This document shows positions 18,554 to 27,101 of a DNA stretch of 64,000 bases, piece after piece. The position numbers were made by a program, and so were the translations under genes. Positions within the stretch are counted from its first letter, which is position 1, and the number at the start of each line of letters is the position of its first letter. The notes beneath the pieces are model-generated. The model was not told where the DNA came from, made no database searches, and was given only the letters and a program-made list of their open reading frames with translations. The stretch is from positions 4,505 to 68,504 of the forward strand of contig NZ_JXTE01000049.1 of assembly GCF_000972385.1 (NCBI RefSeq), written 5' to 3'. The DNA is from Streptomyces sp. WM6386 (GTDB lineage: Bacteria; Actinomycetota; Actinomycetes; Streptomycetales; Streptomycetaceae).

Positions 18554-20350
18554 CTACTTCTGGTAGATCGCCTCGACCTCGTCCGCGTAATCCTTCGCCA
18601 CCACGTTGCGCTTGAGCTTCAGGGACGGCGTCAGGTGGCCCGAGTCCTCCGTGAACTGGGAGGAGAGAATGCGGAACTTCCGCACCGATTCCGCTTTCGA
18701 CACCGCGGCGTTGCCGTCGTCGATCGCGGCCTGGATCGCCGCGTTCAGATCCGGGTCGTCGACCAGCGACGCCGCGGTGACACCCGCCGGCTTGCCGTGC
18801 TCGGCCGCCCAGCGGCCCAGGAACTCCTCGTCGATGGTGATCAGCGCGCCCACGAACGGCCGCCCGTCGCCCACCACCATGCACTCCGCGACCAGCGCGT
18901 GGGCGCGGATGCGGTCCTCGATCACGGCCGGGGCGACGTTCTTGCCGCCCGCGGTGACGATGATCTCCTTCTTGCGGCCGGTGATCCTGAGGTAGCCGTC
19001 CTCGTCGAGGGTGCCGATGTCACCGGTGTGGAACCAGCCGTCGGCCAGGGCCTCCTCGGTGGCGCCCGGGTTGTTCCAGTAGCCCGTGAACAGGTGCTCG
19101 CCGTGCAGCAGGACCTCGCCGTCGTCCGCGATCCGGATCACCGAGCCGGGCAGCGGCTGGCCGACCGTGCCGATCTTCTGGCGGTCCCAGGGGTTGAAGG
19201 CGGTGGCCGCGCAGGACTCGGTCAGGCCGTAGCCCTCCAGGACCGTGAAGCCGATGCCGCGGAAGAAGTGACCGAGGCGCTCGCCGAGCGGGGCACCGCC
19301 GGAGATGGCGAACTCGCCCTTGCCGCCCAGGACCGCGCGCAGCTTGCTGTAGACCAGCTTGTCGAAGGTCTTGTGCTTGATCTTCAGACCCAGCGACGGG
19401 CCCGAGGGGGTGTCCAGCGCCTTGCTGTACGCGATCGCGGTGTCCGCGGCCTTGTCGAAGATCTTGCCCTTGCCGTCCGCCTGCGCCTTGGCCCGCGCCG
19501 AGTTGTAGACCTTCTCGAAGACGCGCGGAACGCCGAGGATCAGGGTCGGCCGGAAGGAGGCCAGCTCGTTGGTGAGGTCCTTGATGTCCGGGACGGTCCC
19601 CAGCTTGATCGGCGCCATCATCGGGGCGATCTGCACGAGCCGGCCGAAGACGTGCGCGAGCGGCAGGAAGAGCAGGACGGAGCACTCGCCGGTGCGGAAG
19701 AGCGGGCGCAGGCGCTCCACGATGTTCCCGCACTCCGCGAAGAAGCTGCGGTGGGTCAGCACACAGCCCTTGGGACGGCCGGTGGTGCCGGACGTGTAGA
19801 CGATGGTCGCCGGGTCGTCGGCCTTGGCGAGCGAGCTGCGCTCCTCGACGGCGGCGTCGCTGATGTCCTTGCCGAGCCGGCCCAGCTCCTCCACGCCCCC
19901 GGCCTCGATCTGCCAGAGGTGCTTCAGGGCGGGCAGCCCGTCGCGCACCGACTCGACGGCGGCCACGTGGGAGTCCAGCTCGACGACGATGGCGGTGGCG
20001 CCCGAGTCGGAGAGGATCCACTGGACCTGCTCCGCCGAACTGGTCTCGTACACCGGCACGGTGATCGCGCCCGCGCACCAGATGGCGAAGTCGAGCATCG
20101 TCCACTCGTAGCGGGTGCGCGACATCAGGCCGACCCGATCGCCGGGCTGGACGCCGGAGGCGATGAGGCCCTTGGCGGCGGCGTGGACCTCGGCCAGGAA
20201 GGTCGTGGCGGTCACGTCCTGCCAGACACCGCCCACCTTGCGGGCGATCACGGCGACGTCGGGATGCTGCGCGGCGTTTCTACGGACGATGTCCGTGAGA
20301 TTGCCGTCCGCAGGGACCTCGTACAAAGCCGGAAGGCTGAACTCGCGCAA
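18554..20350 (-). CDS. Long-chain fatty acyl-CoA ligase (FadD15-like AMP-forming)
   Basis: A 598-residue ANL-superfamily enzyme activating long-chain fatty acids to acyl-CoA through acyl-AMP. The P-loop IVYTSGTTGRPKGC, the VLEGYGLTESCAA motif, the GWFHTGDIG motif and the C-terminal lysine region (GRKKEIIVTAGGKNVAP) are intact. The TTG at 20350 has AGGAG eight bases upstream and gives the standard N-terminus. It converges on the cholesterol oxidase gene. A leader of some 130 bases with a small palindrome precedes it. Confidence 0.93.
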   Translation of the reverse strand: MREFSLPALYEVPADGNLTDIVRRNAAQHPDVAVIARKVGGVWQDVTATTFLAEVHAAAKGLIASGVQPGDRVGLMSRTRYEWTMLDFAIWCAGAITVPVYETSSAEQVQWILSDSGATAIVVELDSHVAAVESVRDGLPALKHLWQIEAGGVEELGRLGKDISDAAVEERSSLAKADDPATIVYTSGTTGRPKGCVLTHRSFFAECGNIVERLRPLFRTGECSVLLFLPLAHVFGRLVQIAPMMAPIKLGTVPDIKDLTNELASFRPTLILGVPRVFEKVYNSARAKAQADGKGKIFDKAADTAIAYSKALDTPSGPSLGLKIKHKTFDKLVYSKLRAVLGGKGEFAISGGAPLGERLGHFFRGIGFTVLEGYGLTESCAATAFNPWDRQKIGTVGQPLPGSVIRIADDGEVLLHGEHLFTGYWNNPGATEEALADGWFHTGDIGTLDEDGYLRITGRKKEIIVTAGGKNVAPAVIEDRIRAHALVAECMVVGDGRPFVGALITIDEEFLGRWAAEHGKPAGVTAASLVDDPDLNAAIQAAIDDGNAAVSKAESVRKFRILSSQFTEDSGHLTPSLKLKRNVVAKDYADEVEAIYQK

Positions 20351-20438
20351 GACTGCTGCTCCTCATAGGGCGCCGGCGCCACGACGTTGTGCGATGCGAC
20401 GGTGCGGTCCAAGGCTCGGGCAGGTGCTCGGGATCTTC

Positions 20439-20492
20439 AGTGGTTGCACCACTTGTTGAAATCCTGAGCACGACTGGACTGCCCGGACGTTA
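20439..20492 (-). promoter_or_regulatory. Possible promoter and palindrome before the acyl-CoA ligase
   Basis: On the minus strand TAACGT (20487-20492) is a possible -10, with TGTCGG 18 bases further upstream. The predicted leader contains the perfect inverted repeat AGTGGT-TGC-ACCACT at 20439-20453, a possible operator or RNA element. The rest of the 20351-20647 gap holds nothing I can identify. Confidence 0.3.
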
Positions 20493-20661
20493 CCCGCCGG
20501 TATGGCGTCTCCGACAGGGGGGTCCGGCGAGATGTTCGCTGCGTCACACAGATTGGTGCTTCTTTTCGCGCACAGTAGTCCACCCATCTGATGACTAGCC
20601 AGTAACCGCAGGCCCCATCGCCACTGTTCACGTATGCCGCACACGCCTACCCTTGATCGCC

Positions 20662-21459
20662 ATGGCACCCACACCGGCCGGTAACCGGAGGACACGCGTA
20701 CATGTGGTCAGCGACGTGCACGGCAACGCCCGTGACCTGGCCAGAGCCGGCGAGGGCGCGGACGCCCTGATCTGTCTGGGTGACCTGGTCCTCTTCCTCG
20801 ACTACGCCGACCACTCACGCGGCATCTTCCCCGACCTGTTCGGAGCGGAGAACGCCGACCGCATCGTCGAACTGCGCACCGCCCGCCGCTTCGAGGAGGC
20901 CCGCGAGTTCGGCGCCCGGCTGTGGGCCGGCATCGGCACCGACCGGGCGGCCGCGATCGAGAAGGCGGTACGCAAGCAGTACGCCGAGATGTTCGCGGCC
21001 TTCCCGACACCGACGTACGCCACCTACGGCAATGTCGACATGCCGCCCCTGTGGCCCGAATACGCCGGACCGGGCACCACCGTGCTGGACGGTGAGCGGG
21101 TGGAGATCGGGGGACGGGTGTTCGGGTTCGTGGGCGGCGGGCTCAGGACTCCGATGCGCACGCCGTACGAGATCAGCGACGAGGAGTACGCGGCGAAGAT
21201 CGAGGCGGTCGTCGAGGTCGACGTGCTGTGCACGCACATCCCGCCCGAGGTGCCGGAGCTGGTCTACGACACCGTCGCGCGCCGCTTCGAGCGGGGCAGC
21301 CGGGCGCTGCTGGACGCCATCCGGCGCACCCGGCCCCGGTACGCCCTGTTCGGGCACGTCCACCAGCCGCTGGTGCGGCGGATGCGGATCGGCGCGACCG
21401 AGTGCGTGAACGTGGGGCACTTCGCGGGGAGCGGCAGGCCCTGGGCCCTGGAATGGTGA
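20662..21459 (+). CDS. Calcineurin-like metallophosphoesterase
   Basis: A 265-residue phosphoesterase. All metal motifs of the calcineurin-like fold are present: SDVHGN, GDLV, YGNVD, a THIP histidine and GHVHQP. Such enzymes bind two metal ions and hydrolyse phosphodiesters or phosphomonoesters; the substrate is unknown. The ATG at 20662 is preferred to the TTG at 20653: TACCCT at 20648-20653 is a good -10 box eight bases before the ATG, and there is no ribosome-binding site, so a leaderless mRNA is likely. Confidence 0.87.
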   Translation: MAPTPAGNRRTRVHVVSDVHGNARDLARAGEGADALICLGDLVLFLDYADHSRGIFPDLFGAENADRIVELRTARRFEEAREFGARLWAGIGTDRAAAIEKAVRKQYAEMFAAFPTPTYATYGNVDMPPLWPEYAGPGTTVLDGERVEIGGRVFGFVGGGLRTPMRTPYEISDEEYAAKIEAVVEVDVLCTHIPPEVPELVYDTVARRFERGSRALLDAIRRTRPRYALFGHVHQPLVRRMRIGATECVNVGHFAGSGRPWALEW

Positions 21460-21563
21460 GTGGGCGGTGAAGTCGGGCGCTCACGTGCGCGGTAGCCTTC
21501 ACGCTGCACACACGTGCGCAGCACGACCTGCCCTACCGGCCCGCATCTGGAGGAGCCACAGCG

Positions 21564-22007
21564 ATGGCGGAACACACCAGCTCGAGCATCACGATCGAGG
21601 CGGCACCGGCCGATGTCATGGGGGTGATCGCCGACTTCGCCCGCTACCCGGACTGGACCGGCGAGGTGAAGGAGGCGGAGGTCCTCGCGACCGACGCACA
21701 GGGGCGTGCCGAGCAGGTGCGGCTCGTCATGGACGCGGGGGCGATCAAGGACGACCAGGTCCTGGGGTACACGTGGACCGGTGAGAACGAGGTCTCCTGG
21801 ACGCTGGTGAAGTCCCAGATGCTGCGGTCGCTGGACGGGTCGTACATCCTGAAGCCGGTGGGCAGCGGGTCGACCGAGGTCACCTATCTGCTGACGGTCG
21901 ACGTCAAGATCCCGATGCTGGGGATGATCAAGCGCAAGGCCGAGAAGGTCATCATCGACCGTGCGCTGGCCGGGTTGAAGAAGCGGGTGGAGTCGGGGGC
22001 GAAGTAG
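21564..22007 (+). CDS. SRPBCC (START-like) small ligand-binding protein
   Basis: A 147-residue protein of the SRPBCC/polyketide cyclase-like superfamily, with the helix-grip pattern: N-terminal strand SSITIEAAPADVMGVIADFARYPDW, central beta-sheet and long C-terminal helix. These proteins bind hydrophobic ligands in a deep cavity. GGAGGAG precedes the ATG. It lies 20 bases upstream of the ArsA-like ATPase gene, which however seems to have its own promoter. No ligand can be assigned. Confidence 0.82.
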   Translation: MAEHTSSSITIEAAPADVMGVIADFARYPDWTGEVKEAEVLATDAQGRAEQVRLVMDAGAIKDDQVLGYTWTGENEVSWTLVKSQMLRSLDGSYILKPVGSGSTEVTYLLTVDVKIPMLGMIKRKAEKVIIDRALAGLKKRVESGAK

Positions 22008-22027
22008 GGGGACTACCGTTCAGTCCC

Positions 22028-23206
22028 ATGCGCACCCTCCTGATCACCGGGCCTGGTGGTAGCGGTCGTACGACCGTTGCGGCCGCCACCGCTGTCGCCG
22101 CCGCTCTGTCCGGCGTTCGCACGCTCGTGCTGAGCGCCGATCGCACCGACAGCCTCGGCGCGGTGCTCGGAACGGCGACCGGGGCGACGCCCGTCCAGGT
22201 CCGTGAGGGGCTCACCGCCTGGCGGCCCGACGCCACCGCCGGGTTCCGGGACGACCTCGCCGCCTTCCAGCAGCGTGCCGCCAACGTTCTCGATCTTCTC
22301 GGCGCTTCCCGGCTGGACGCCGAGGAGGTCACCCCCCTCCCCGGCGCCGAGGAACTGACCCTGCTCCGCGCCCTGCGCGACGCGGCCCTCTCCGAGCGGC
22401 ACGACCTGCTCGTGGTGGACCTTCCGCCCACACCGCAGGCGCTCGCGCTGCTCGCCCTGCCCGAGGAACTCCGCCGCTATCTGCGCCGTCTCCTGCCGCC
22501 CGAGCGGCAGGCGGCCCGTGCGCTGCGGCCCATGCTCGGACGGCTGGCCGGGGTGCCGATGCCCTCGGAGTGGCTGTACGAGACCGCCGCTCGGTGGGAC
22601 ATGGAGCTGGCCGCGGTCGAGGCGGTCGTCACGGACCGCAACACCGTCGTACGGCTGGTCGCCGAGCCCGGCCCGGCCGGCGCCGACGCCGTGCGCTCCG
22701 CCGGTCTCGCCCTCGCCCTGCGCGGTCTGCGCCCCGACGTCCTGGTGGCCAACCGGGTCCTGCCCGAGCAGGCGCACGACACCTGGCTCGCCGGTCCCGC
22801 CGCCCAGCAGCGCAAAGCGCTGGAGGAGTGGCAGGAGACGTACGACGTACGACCGGTCCGCCACCTCGGTCACGACCCGCGCGGCACCGACGACCTCGCC
22901 GCCCTCACCGCCCCCGGTGTCGAGGAGGCCACCTCCGCCGTCGAGTGGTCCGTCGCCGACCGGCTCGCCGACGACGGTGTCAGCCGGGTCTTCGTATGGC
23001 ACATCCCGCTCCCCGGCGCGATACGCGACGAGCTCGACCTCATCCGGCGCGGCGACGAAATCGTGGTCACCGCCGGGCAGTTCCGCCGTATCGTGCCCCT
23101 TCCCTCCGCCCTGCGTCGCTGCACCGTCGCCGGTGCCGCCCTGCGCGACGGGGAGCTGTGCATCCGGTTCGCGCCGGACCCGGACCTCTGGCCGGAGACA
23201 CGGTGA
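22028..23206 (+). CDS. ArsA/Get3-like ATPase with altered P-loop
   Basis: A 392-residue protein related to ArsA/Get3 ATPases. The N-terminal P-loop region reads TGPGGSGRTT: both the signature lysine and the Walker A lysine of the usual KGGVGKT motif are missing, the latter replaced by arginine. A switch-II-like DLPPTPQALALLALPEEL follows. The C-terminal 70 residues (IPLPGAIRDELDLIRRGDEIVV and on) form the HSP20-like domain seen in actinobacterial ArsA homologues. No arsenic genes are nearby. ATP binding or hydrolysis may therefore be reduced. TACCGT lies eight bases before the ATG and no ribosome-binding site is evident. Confidence 0.8.
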   Translation: MRTLLITGPGGSGRTTVAAATAVAAALSGVRTLVLSADRTDSLGAVLGTATGATPVQVREGLTAWRPDATAGFRDDLAAFQQRAANVLDLLGASRLDAEEVTPLPGAEELTLLRALRDAALSERHDLLVVDLPPTPQALALLALPEELRRYLRRLLPPERQAARALRPMLGRLAGVPMPSEWLYETAARWDMELAAVEAVVTDRNTVVRLVAEPGPAGADAVRSAGLALALRGLRPDVLVANRVLPEQAHDTWLAGPAAQQRKALEEWQETYDVRPVRHLGHDPRGTDDLAALTAPGVEEATSAVEWSVADRLADDGVSRVFVWHIPLPGAIRDELDLIRRGDEIVVTAGQFRRIVPLPSALRRCTVAGAALRDGELCIRFAPDPDLWPETR

Positions 23207-23263
23207 ACGTGGTACGCCCATTCGGGTAACGTCGTAGGGACGAACCGCAGTCAGGAGTCCGTC

Positions 23264-23761
23264 ATGAGCGAAGAGCTCCCCCCGTCAGACGCCGTCGGTC
23301 GTGAGGCTGTCGACGAGGTGCGGGCGACCGACGCCGATGCCTGGGCGACGGCGTGTGCCGAGGACCTCGCGGCGGAGAAGTCCCGCCGTCGCGCCGAGTA
23401 CGGCCAGCCCGCGGGCTCGGCCGCCGAGGAACTGCGCAAGCTCGTCGACGCCGTCACCGACAAGCTGTCCTCGCTCCAGTCGCCCCTCCTCGGTGCGGTC
23501 GCCGGACCCGCCGCCCAGCAGGTGGTGCACCAGGTCGTCCAGCAGGCCAAGGCCGCCGTCGAGCCCGTCATCGAGCGCAACCCCGACGTCTTCGACCACC
23601 TGGCCGCGGCGGGCACCGAACTGCTCGCCGCCTACCGCTCCGCCGTCCAGGCGCAGGAGCAGCGCTGGACCCAGCGGACCACCGATCCGAAGGCCCCGGA
23701 AGAGCCCCGCCAGGACCGGGGCGACGACTCCGGACCGGGCGAGCGCATCGACCTGGACTAG
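23264..23761 (+). CDS. DUF5304-type hypothetical protein
   Basis: A 165-residue acidic protein that I recognise as the streptomycete DUF5304 type. A helical core (residues about 45-125) is flanked by charged, probably disordered ends; the C-terminus is rich in Asp, Pro and Gln. There is no signal peptide or membrane segment. AGGAG precedes the ATG. It is always found near glucokinase in related genomes as far as I recall, but no function is known. Confidence 0.7.
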   Translation: MSEELPPSDAVGREAVDEVRATDADAWATACAEDLAAEKSRRRAEYGQPAGSAAEELRKLVDAVTDKLSSLQSPLLGAVAGPAAQQVVHQVVQQAKAAVEPVIERNPDVFDHLAAAGTELLAAYRSAVQAQEQRWTQRTTDPKAPEEPRQDRGDDSGPGERIDLD

Positions 23762-23815
23762 AGCGCCCTCGGGTACGGTGGGCCGTAGCGGGGCTCGACC
23801 GAAACTGAGGGATTC

Positions 23816-24769
23816 ATGGGACTCACCATCGGCGTCGATATCGGCGGCACGAAGATCGCGGCCGGCGTGGTCGATGAGGAAGGCAAAATCCTCTCGACCC
23901 ACAAGGTGCCGACCCCGGGCACGCCCGAGGGCATCGTGGACGCCATCGCCTCCGCGGTGGACGGCGCGCGCGCCGGGCACGAGATCGTCGGCGTGGGTAT
24001 CGGTGCGGCCGGTTACGTCAACCGGCAGCGCTCGGAGGTCTACTTCGCACCCAACATCGACTGGCGCAACGAGCCGTTGAAGGAGAAGGTCGAGGCCCGC
24101 GTGGGCCTCCCCGTCGTCGTCGAGAACGACGCCAACGCGGCCGCGTGGGGCGAGTACAAGTTCGGCGCGGGCAAGGGCCACCGCAACGTCATCTGCATCA
24201 CCCTCGGCACCGGCCTCGGTGGCGGCATCATCATCGGCAACAAGCTGCGCCGCGGCCACTTCGGTGTCGCCGCCGAGTTCGGCCACATCCGGATGGTCCC
24301 GGACGGCCTGCTGTGCGGCTGTGGCTCGCAGGGCTGCTGGGAGCAGTACGCGTCGGGGCGTGCGCTGGTGAGGTACGCCAAGCAGCGCGCCAACGCCACC
24401 CCGGAGAACGCCGAGCTCCTCCTCGGCCTCGGTGACGGCAGCCCCGACGGCATCGAGGGCAAGCACATCTCCATGGCCGCCCGTCAGGGCGACCCGGTCG
24501 CCGTGGACTCCTACCGCGAGCTCGCCCGCTGGGCCGGCGCCGGCCTCGCCGACCTCGCCTCCCTCTTCGACCCGTCCGCCTTCATCGTCGGCGGTGGCCT
24601 CTCGGACGAGGGCGAACTGGTCCTCGACCCGATCCGCAAGTCCTACAAGCGCTGGCTGGTCGGCGGCAACTGGCGTCCGGTGGCAGATGTGATCGCGGCC
24701 CAACTGGGCAACAAGGCCGGACTGGTGGGCGCGGCAGACCTGGCAAGGGAACCTGACCCGATCATGTGA
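23816..24769 (+). CDS. glkA: Glucokinase, ROK family
   Basis: A 317-residue ROK-family glucokinase, the length of the Streptomyces GlkA that phosphorylates glucose and mediates carbon catabolite repression. It begins GLTIGVDIGGTKIAAGVVD (ATP site), has the catalytic region VVVENDANAAAWGEYKFGAGKG, the zinc motif HIRMVPDGLLCGCGSQGCWEQYASG with its cysteines, and IVGGGLSDEGEL near the C-terminus. GAGGGA precedes the ATG. There is no N-terminal helix-turn-helix, so it is an enzyme rather than a ROK repressor. Confidence 0.95.
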   Translation: MGLTIGVDIGGTKIAAGVVDEEGKILSTHKVPTPGTPEGIVDAIASAVDGARAGHEIVGVGIGAAGYVNRQRSEVYFAPNIDWRNEPLKEKVEARVGLPVVVENDANAAAWGEYKFGAGKGHRNVICITLGTGLGGGIIIGNKLRRGHFGVAAEFGHIRMVPDGLLCGCGSQGCWEQYASGRALVRYAKQRANATPENAELLLGLGDGSPDGIEGKHISMAARQGDPVAVDSYRELARWAGAGLADLASLFDPSAFIVGGGLSDEGELVLDPIRKSYKRWLVGGNWRPVADVIAAQLGNKAGLVGAADLAREPDPIM

Positions 24770-24791
24770 TGCCGGGCAGGTGGACATGCCT

Positions 24792-24857
24792 AGGGGCGCG
24801 GGGAACTGCGCGACAAGCCACGACGATGCGGCAGTCGCACATCTTCCTCGCGCCCCT
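24792..24857. repeat. Streptomyces-type extragenic palindromic repeat
   Basis: The sequence aggggcgcggggaactgcgc followed by the complementary arm cgcgcccct at 24849-24857 resembles an element I have seen in many intergenic regions of Streptomyces genomes. The arms can form a hairpin (9 bp plus partial inner pairing) placed 22 bases after glkA, so it may act as a terminator. Confidence 0.55.
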
Positions 24858-24882
24858 CGTCATCAGGCGTAAATTGCTCATC

Positions 24883-25605
24883 ATGGCGTCCGACGATCCC
24901 ACCCTCGTCCGAGTCCTGAGCTACAACATCCGCTCCATGCGGGACGACACCGAAGCACTGGCCAGAGTCATCCGCGCCTGCGCCCCGGACCTCGTACTGA
25001 TCCAGGAAGCCCCCCGCTTCTTCCGCTGGCGCAAGAAACTCGCCCGCCTGGCCCGCGCGGCTGACCTCGTCACCCTCACCGGTGGCGCCACAGCCGCGGG
25101 ACCGGCGATCCTGTGCAACCTCCGCACCACGGTCGAGCGCACGGAAGACGTCCTGCTCCCGCTCACACCAGGACAGCACCGACGCGGTTTCGCCACCGCG
25201 GTCGTCCGGATCGGCGGCGCCCGCCTCGGCGTACTCAGCTGCCACCTCTCCCTGCGCAAGGACGAGCGCTACGAGCAGGGCGGCATGCTCCTCGACCGCC
25301 TGGCCGCGCTGGGCGTGGAGCACGCGATCGCGGGCGGCGACCTCAACGAACGCCCCGGCGGCCGCACCTTCACCCGTCTCTCCGACACCCTCCAGGACTG
25401 CTGGGCCACGGCCCCCGACGGTGCCGAGCACACCTGGACCCGCACCGAACCCCACCAGCGCATCGACGCGATCTTCGCGACGAAGGGCATCGAGGTGCTC
25501 GGCTGCGGAGTACCGCTCGAACTTCCCGGCGTCACCGGGGCAGACTTGAGGGCGGCCACGGACCATCTTCCGGTCCTGGCCGCCCTCAGAGTGCCGGCGA
25601 GCTGA
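24883..25605 (+). CDS. Endonuclease/exonuclease/phosphatase family protein
   Basis: A 240-residue protein with the DNase I-like/EEP fold. Catalytic motifs are visible: VLSYNIRSM (Asn), LVLIQEAP (Glu), LSCHLS (His), GGDLNERPG (Asp, Asn) and TDHLPVLA (Asp-His). It may cleave nucleic acid or a phosphoinositide-like substrate. The ATG at 24883 is chosen because the longer frame starts in the extragenic repeat and adds nothing recognisable. No signal peptide is seen, so it is probably cytosolic. Confidence 0.83.
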   Translation: MASDDPTLVRVLSYNIRSMRDDTEALARVIRACAPDLVLIQEAPRFFRWRKKLARLARAADLVTLTGGATAAGPAILCNLRTTVERTEDVLLPLTPGQHRRGFATAVVRIGGARLGVLSCHLSLRKDERYEQGGMLLDRLAALGVEHAIAGGDLNERPGGRTFTRLSDTLQDCWATAPDGAEHTWTRTEPHQRIDAIFATKGIEVLGCGVPLELPGVTGADLRAATDHLPVLAALRVPAS

Positions 25606-25608
25606 GAC

Positions 25609-26184
25609 TCAGACGACCGCGCCGCGCCCCGGGTCGTCGTCCTCGTCCTCATCCGTCCGCATCCGCATCACCAGCGTCGCGAACCCGCCCAGGAAACCGC
25701 CGATGCCGATGGTGGCGAGCCACCAGGTCATGTCCCAGCGGAGCAGTATCGCCAGCAGGAGCAGCAGGGGGCCGCCCACGACAGCCAGCCACGCGAACTT
25801 CGCGGTGGTGTCAGCGGCCGGCAGCGGCGGCGGCTCCGGCGGGACGAAGTGGCCCTCGTCGTCGTCCTCGTCGAAGTCCTCCTCCGCCGGCTCGGGCGCC
25901 GTGTAGTCACGGGGGCCGACACCGGGCGCGAAGGCGACGGAGCTGCCCAGCGGCTTGGCCGAGGCGGGCTTCTCGTCCTCCTTCGGCTCCTTCGGCTCCT
26001 CGGAGATGGTCTCCGGCTCCAGCAGCGCCAGGTCCTCCACCGACTTGAACGGCTTGGCGCCCGGCGGATCCTTCGGCTCCTCGCCGTACCCGGCGACGAT
26101 CGCCTCCCAGGCGGCCGCCTCGTCGAAGGGCACGCCCTGCTCGTCCGGCTCGAGGTCCTCGCGCTCGGAGTCGTGCTCAGCCAC
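25609..26184 (-). CDS. Acidic two-helix membrane protein of unknown function
   Basis: A 191-residue protein: an acidic, Pro- and Glu-rich N-terminal half predicted to be disordered and cytosolic, then two hydrophobic helices (FAWLAVVGGPLLLLLAIL and WWLATIGIGGFLGGFATLVM) and a short acidic tail. It is a conserved streptomycete hypothetical. The GTG at 26184 has AGGAAGGGA nine bases upstream and overlaps the end of the alpha/beta hydrolase gene by eight bases, so the two are co-translated. The hydrolase may act with it at the membrane, but this is only inferred from position. Confidence 0.75.
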   Translation of the reverse strand: MAEHDSEREDLEPDEQGVPFDEAAAWEAIVAGYGEEPKDPPGAKPFKSVEDLALLEPETISEEPKEPKEDEKPASAKPLGSSVAFAPGVGPRDYTAPEPAEEDFDEDDDEGHFVPPEPPPLPAADTTAKFAWLAVVGGPLLLLLAILLRWDMTWWLATIGIGGFLGGFATLVMRMRTDEDEDDDPGRGAVV

Positions 26185-26956
26185 GTGCGGCCGTCCCTTC
26201 CTTGCCGATACCGGTTGCGAGCCGGCCGATGAACGCGAAGCTCTCCTCGAAGATCCGCTCCGCGTCATGGTCCAACGTCGCCACGTGGTAACTCTGTTCC
26301 AGCACGATCTCCGATACGTCCGTCGAGGACACCCGGCTCAGCACGCGCGCGGAGTCGGCCGCCGGCACCACATGGTCCTCGGCGCTGCGCAGGAGCAGCA
26401 GCGGCTGGGTGACCTGCGGGAGCTCACCGTCGACCAGGCGGAAGAACTGCCGCAGGGAGTGCGCGGAGTGCAGCGGCACCCGGGTGTACCCGAGCTCGTG
26501 CGCACCCTCCTTGGCGATGTCGTCGGCGATCCCCGGCGTCGTCCGCAGCAGATGGCGCACCACCGGAAGGGCGTACGGCGCGAGGCCGTGCATACGGTTC
26601 GCCGGGTTGACGACCACCACTGCGCTGACCGCGTCGCCGTGCTTGGCGGCCAGCCGCAGGGCGAGGGCGCCGCCCATGGACAGACCCGCCACGAACACCT
26701 GGGCGCAGCGCTCGCGCAGGGCCTGCAGCTCGCGGTCCACCTCGGCGTACCAGTCCTGCCAGCCGGTGAGTGCCATGTCCTCCCAGCGGGTGCCGTGCCC
26801 GGGAAGGAGGGGCAGCGACACGGTCAGACCGCGCTCGGCGAGGTACTCCGCCCAAGGGCGCAGCGACTGCGGGGAACCGGTGAAGCCGTGGCAGAGGAGG
26901 ACGCCTGTCTCCCCGCCCTCGTGGCGGAACGGCTCGGCTCCAGCAAGGACCGGCAC
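26177..26956 (-). CDS. Alpha/beta hydrolase (carboxylesterase / monoacylglycerol lipase-like)
   Basis: A 259-residue serine hydrolase. The nucleophile elbow GLSMGG, the oxyanion region CHGFTGSPQSLRPWAEYL, an acid in RSAEDHVVP and the catalytic histidine in SYHVATLDHD match the Est30/monoacylglycerol-lipase type that cleaves carboxylic esters. The GTG at 26956 is preferred because AGGAGA lies six bases upstream; the ATG at 26974 has no ribosome-binding site. It is the first gene of a two-gene unit with the membrane protein. Confidence 0.87.
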   Translation of the reverse strand: MPVLAGAEPFRHEGGETGVLLCHGFTGSPQSLRPWAEYLAERGLTVSLPLLPGHGTRWEDMALTGWQDWYAEVDRELQALRERCAQVFVAGLSMGGALALRLAAKHGDAVSAVVVVNPANRMHGLAPYALPVVRHLLRTTPGIADDIAKEGAHELGYTRVPLHSAHSLRQFFRLVDGELPQVTQPLLLLRSAEDHVVPAADSARVLSRVSSTDVSEIVLEQSYHVATLDHDAERIFEESFAFIGRLATGIGKEGTAARG

Positions 26957-27101
26957 CTTCGGTCTCCTGTTCATGAGAAGGATGTGAACGAGTCCAGGTG
27001 AGGTTCACCGTACGCGACCGCACTGACACCGACCAGGGTCGTCGGGCCCTTTGGCGGCGCTCCGGGTTAAGGTCTCACCGACAGACACAGGAGGCACGGG
27101 G

